Below, piece by piece: positions 61,949-64,000 of a stretch of DNA of 64,000 bases (position 1 is its first letter; the number at the start of each line of letters is the position of its first letter). This stretch comes from Flavobacteriaceae bacterium (GTDB lineage: Bacteria; Bacteroidota; Bacteroidia; Flavobacteriales; Flavobacteriaceae). Location of the stretch: contig CANLLR010000005.1 of assembly GCA_947491985.1 (NCBI GenBank), positions 1 through 64,000 on the forward strand, written 5' to 3'. A program made the position numbers and the translations under genes. The notes below the pieces were generated by a model. That model was not told where the DNA came from. It worked only from the letters and a program-made list of their open reading frames with translations, and ran no database searches.

Positions 61949-62647
61949 TTATAAATGATTTGCGTTGAGCGTATCGCTTTCAATCTTTCCGTCTCGCAAA
62001 CGGATTACTCGATGGGCATATTGGGCGATGTCTTCTTCGTGCGTCACCAAAATTACGGTGTTGCCATTTTTGTGAATGTCGTTGAACAAATTCATGATTT
62101 CGACCGAAGTTTTACTGTCGAGATTACCGGTTGGCTCATCGGCCAAAATGATGGATGGATTGTTGACTAAAGCTCTGGCAATGGCGACTCTTTGTCGCTG
62201 ACCACCAGATAATTGGTTGGGTTGGTGGTCCATTCGATCGGCGAGATTCACTTGAGTCAATACTTCGGTAGCTCTTTTATTGCGTTCGGATTTGGAATAG
62301 CCTGCGTACACCATGGGTAATGCCACATTGTCTAAAGCCGTGGTTCGTGGCAAAAGGTTGAAGGTTTGAAAAACAAATCCGATTTCTTTGTTGCGAATTT
62401 CGGCTAAATCGTCGTCGTGCATCTGACTCACGTCTTTTCCGTTCAGTATATACGTTCCAGAAGTGGGCGTGTCTAAGCAACCTAAAAGGTTCATTAAAGT
62501 CGATTTTCCGGAACCTGACGGACCCATTAAAGCGACATATTCGCCTTTGTTGATTTGCAAATCGATGCCTTTTAGTACGTTGATGATTTCGCTACCCAGA
62601 ACGAAATCTCGTTTTATATTGGTTATGTTTATTAATGGTTGCGCCAT
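61949..62647 (-). CDS. ABC transporter ATP-binding protein (LolD/MacB type)
   Basis: A 232-residue ATPase with Walker [10 protein letters not shown], the Q-loop [12 protein letters not shown], signature [15 protein letters not shown], Walker [14 protein letters not shown] and H-loop VTHEEDIA. It belongs to the LolD/MacB/YtrE group, whose partner is a FtsX-like permease. No permease is next to it, so it may serve one encoded elsewhere. The start at 62647 (MAQPLINI) fits the group. Confidence 0.9.
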   Translation of the reverse strand: MAQPLINITNIKRDFVLGSEIINVLKGIDLQINKGEYVALMGPSGSGKSTLMNLLGCLDTPTSGTYILNGKDVSQMHDDDLAEIRNKEIGFVFQTFNLLPRTTALDNVALPMVYAGYSKSERNKRATEVLTQVNLADRMDHQPNQLSGGQRQRVAIARALVNNPSIILADEPTGNLDSKTSVEIMNLFNDIHKNGNTVILVTHEEDIAQYAHRVIRLRDGKIESDTLNANHL

Positions 62648-62709
62648 TATGGAGTACGAATTAAAAATTAGGAATTACGAATTTTGTTTGTAAAAATATA
62701 AAAATATGA

Positions 62710-62838
62710 TTAATTGACGTGCTGTAACCATTGTCCGAATGCATATCCGGCTTTGGCGATGGTGATGATTCCCAAAATTACAACAAATGGCAACAAAAAA
62801 TGAAATTCTTTTGACTTTAAGAAATTAGATTTTTCCAT
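62710..62838 (-). CDS. Small single-helix membrane protein
   Basis: A 42-residue protein beginning MEKSNFLKSKEFHFLLPF with a membrane helix (FLLPFVVILGIITIAKAGYAF) and a short C-terminal tail ending in TAA at 62710-62712. It sits between the methyltransferase and the ABC gene in the same direction. It is too short for confident family assignment, but the helix and clean start and stop are consistent with a real small protein. Confidence 0.6.
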   Translation of the reverse strand: MEKSNFLKSKEFHFLLPFVVILGIITIAKAGYAFGQWLQHVN

Positions 62839-62889
62839 ACCGATTGATTTATCGTAATAAGTAGTTTGAAACTTGAATTTGTTACAACT

Positions 62890-63669
62890 TCAAACACGAA
62901 TGGTAAAATGCTCTTTTTTTTGTTCGGTTCTAAAGAAAACAAATCCCCATTGAAACGTATCAATCGCCACAGTCACTTTGGGATGGTTTTGGATGAATTT
63001 CCATGCGTCTTCCATGTCTGAACTCCAATGAATGTCGTCGAAAATCCAAACGGTTTCGTTGCTAATCGATGGAAGTAAAGCGTTGAAATAAGCTATGGTA
63101 GCTTGTTTTGAATGGTTGCCGTCGAAATAAATAAGTTGGCAGCGTTCAGTATTAAGTTGGCAGTTATTTAAATAGTGCATAAATTCGCCAGTTACAAATT
63201 CAATGTTCTGTAAATCTTGCAATTGACATTGCTTTTTTGCAATTGCGATGGTATTCGGACATCCTTCTAACGTGGTGATTTTTGCTTTTGAATTTCCCAA
63301 GGCTAATGCCGATGTTGCCAATCCCAAAGAAGTTCCAATTTCTAAAATGGTTGTTGGTTGAAAATATTGAACGATTCGGAACAACAATTCGGCTCTTTTA
63401 GACGAAATACCAGCGTTTTTTGCAATTTGATTTATGACGCGCGTGTTGCTTTTGAAAACTTTCGAACCTGCACCGAAATCGGTGACTTCGATGGTGTTTT
63501 TGTTTTGTAAAAGTTGGTTTCGGTAGTCTTTTAAAAGTAAATATTCGGGATGTTTTTGTTTGTCGTAAAAACACTTCATTACCAAATCAAACACAAAAGG
63601 CGAATGAACTCCGTGTTGATTTTTGGAGTGCCAGAGGTAGGATATGTAAGTTTGTATTTGAAATACCAT
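62890..63669 (-). CDS. Class I SAM-dependent methyltransferase (Methyltransf_24 type)
   Basis: A 259-residue protein. The N-terminus (YISYLWHSKNQHGVHSPFVFDLVMKCF) is a small conserved segment, and the SAM motif is TILEIGTSLGLATSALALG near residue 108, followed by LEGCPNTIAIAKKQ and IYFDGNHSKQATIAYFN. This is the O-methyltransferase-like type (FkbM/TylF neighbourhood or Methyltransf_24). The substrate cannot be read. It is the third gene of a possible operon with the small membrane protein. Confidence 0.82.
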   Translation of the reverse strand: MVFQIQTYISYLWHSKNQHGVHSPFVFDLVMKCFYDKQKHPEYLLLKDYRNQLLQNKNTIEVTDFGAGSKVFKSNTRVINQIAKNAGISSKRAELLFRIVQYFQPTTILEIGTSLGLATSALALGNSKAKITTLEGCPNTIAIAKKQCQLQDLQNIEFVTGEFMHYLNNCQLNTERCQLIYFDGNHSKQATIAYFNALLPSISNETVWIFDDIHWSSDMEDAWKFIQNHPKVTVAIDTFQWGFVFFRTEQKKEHFTIRV

Positions 63670-63673
63670 TTTT

Positions 63674-63736
63674 AAAGTGTTCAGTGTTCAGTGTTCAGTG
63701 TTCAGAACTGTCAACTGAGCACTGAGCACTGCCAAC
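63674..63736. repeat. GTGTTCA heptamer run and ACTGAGC repeats
   Basis: Four copies of AGTGTTC followed by CAACTGAGCACTGAGCACTG-type repeats, between the methyltransferase and ABC-F genes. Confidence 0.7.
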
Positions 63737-63741
63737 TCATT

Positions 63742-64000
63742 TCATTCCATTTTTGACGAAAGTTCAAACCAACGTTCTTCTTTAACTTCCATAGCTTGAA
63801 TCACTTTTTGTAATTCGTTGGCTTTGGTTTCGATTTCCGTATCGGTTACTTTTCCATCTGAAAAAAGTTGTTCAATTTGTTTCTTCTCGTATTCTAAATC
63901 CTTGATTTCTTTTTCTAATTTGTTGAATTCTTTTTGCTCGTTGAACGACAATCCCGCCGAAATGGTTTTCACTTGCTTCCAATTGTTTTTTTCTTTCGAA
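63742..64000 (-). CDS. ABC-F ATPase, C-terminal fragment (runs off the window)
   Basis: The C-terminal 85 residues of a longer protein: the sequence is open to the edge, with a Lys/Glu-rich coiled coil (FNEQKEFNKLEKEIKDLEYEKKQIEQLF and ALQ/VIQAMEVKEERWFELSSK). This is the C-terminal ABC_tran_CTD domain of an ABC-F protein, typically the Uup branch. The ATPase domains are outside the window, so the subtype cannot be judged. Confidence 0.72.
   Translation of the reverse strand, partial: SKEKNNWKQVKTISAGLSFNEQKEFNKLEKEIKDLEYEKKQIEQLFSDGKVTDTEIETKANELQKVIQAMEVKEERWFELSSKME

Overview
The window looks like chromosome from a low-GC member of the Bacteroidota, most likely a Flavobacterium or close relative. 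The direct signs are promoter boxes of the form TAnnTTTG in front of many genes, a secreted protein with a type IX secretion (T9SS) C-terminal sorting tail, SusC-like TonB plug modules, GIN-domain proteins beside a PspC protein, and housekeeping genes with lineage-style insertions (a very long SecA, a Rho with an Asn/Gly-rich insert). No prophage, plasmid module, CRISPR array or biosynthetic cluster was seen; the gene content is mostly core.

Layout. 1-12.7 kb: the end of a ZIP metal transporter, rRNA methyltransferases (RlmL-like, RlmD), small DUF genes, ornithine aminotransferase (rocD), an Smr-domain protein and a cysteine desulfurase. 12.8-25.6 kb: a propeller/M28/PDZ exopeptidase, dihydrolipoyl dehydrogenase, an MsbA-type ABC exporter, truA, a YfcE-type phosphoesterase, rho and trxB. 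25.7-31.3 kb: tRNA-Pro(TGG), then a PadR-PspC-GIN-GIN operon that looks like an envelope-state module. 31.3-39.2 kb: an SDR-type epimerase, grpE-dnaJ, an ABC-2 exporter pair, a sigma-54 activator with no DNA-binding domain and a single-domain DEAD-like ATPase. 39.2-40.0 kb: a REP-associated tyrosine transposase (RAYT) gene with a frameshift, between two inverted REP hairpins. 40-49.4 kb: MFS and ABC-F genes, an ECF sigma / anti-sigma / VWA cassette in which both downstream proteins carry a TonB-plug-like segment, and a T9SS LamG protein. 49.4-64 kb: a PPK2 polyphosphate kinase gene split by one in-frame amber codon, a MATE exporter, MeaB and a cobalamin adenosyltransferase (both serving B12-dependent methylmalonyl-CoA mutase), a GlcD-like dehydrogenase, secA, a LolD-like ATPase and the end of a second ABC-F gene.

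The most unusual content is between the genes. At least five copies of one hairpin element (AGCCCnGAT ... ATC-C-TTTGT / ACAAA-GAT ... AGCnGGAA) lie at 20.4, 26.2, 32.4, 49.3 and 61.9 kb; three of them keep a bulged C in an otherwise paired stem. Other elements are a 146-bp nested-palindrome element at 17.5 kb, the RAYT with its REPs, a large imperfect palindrome just after tRNA-Pro, GTGTTCA heptamer arrays and several GC-rich hairpins. A possible small RNA gene follows dnaJ.

Start codons were moved downstream of the longest open frame where a family N-terminus, lipobox or signal peptide indicated it. Family names rest on motif recognition from the sequence alone; no database search was run.
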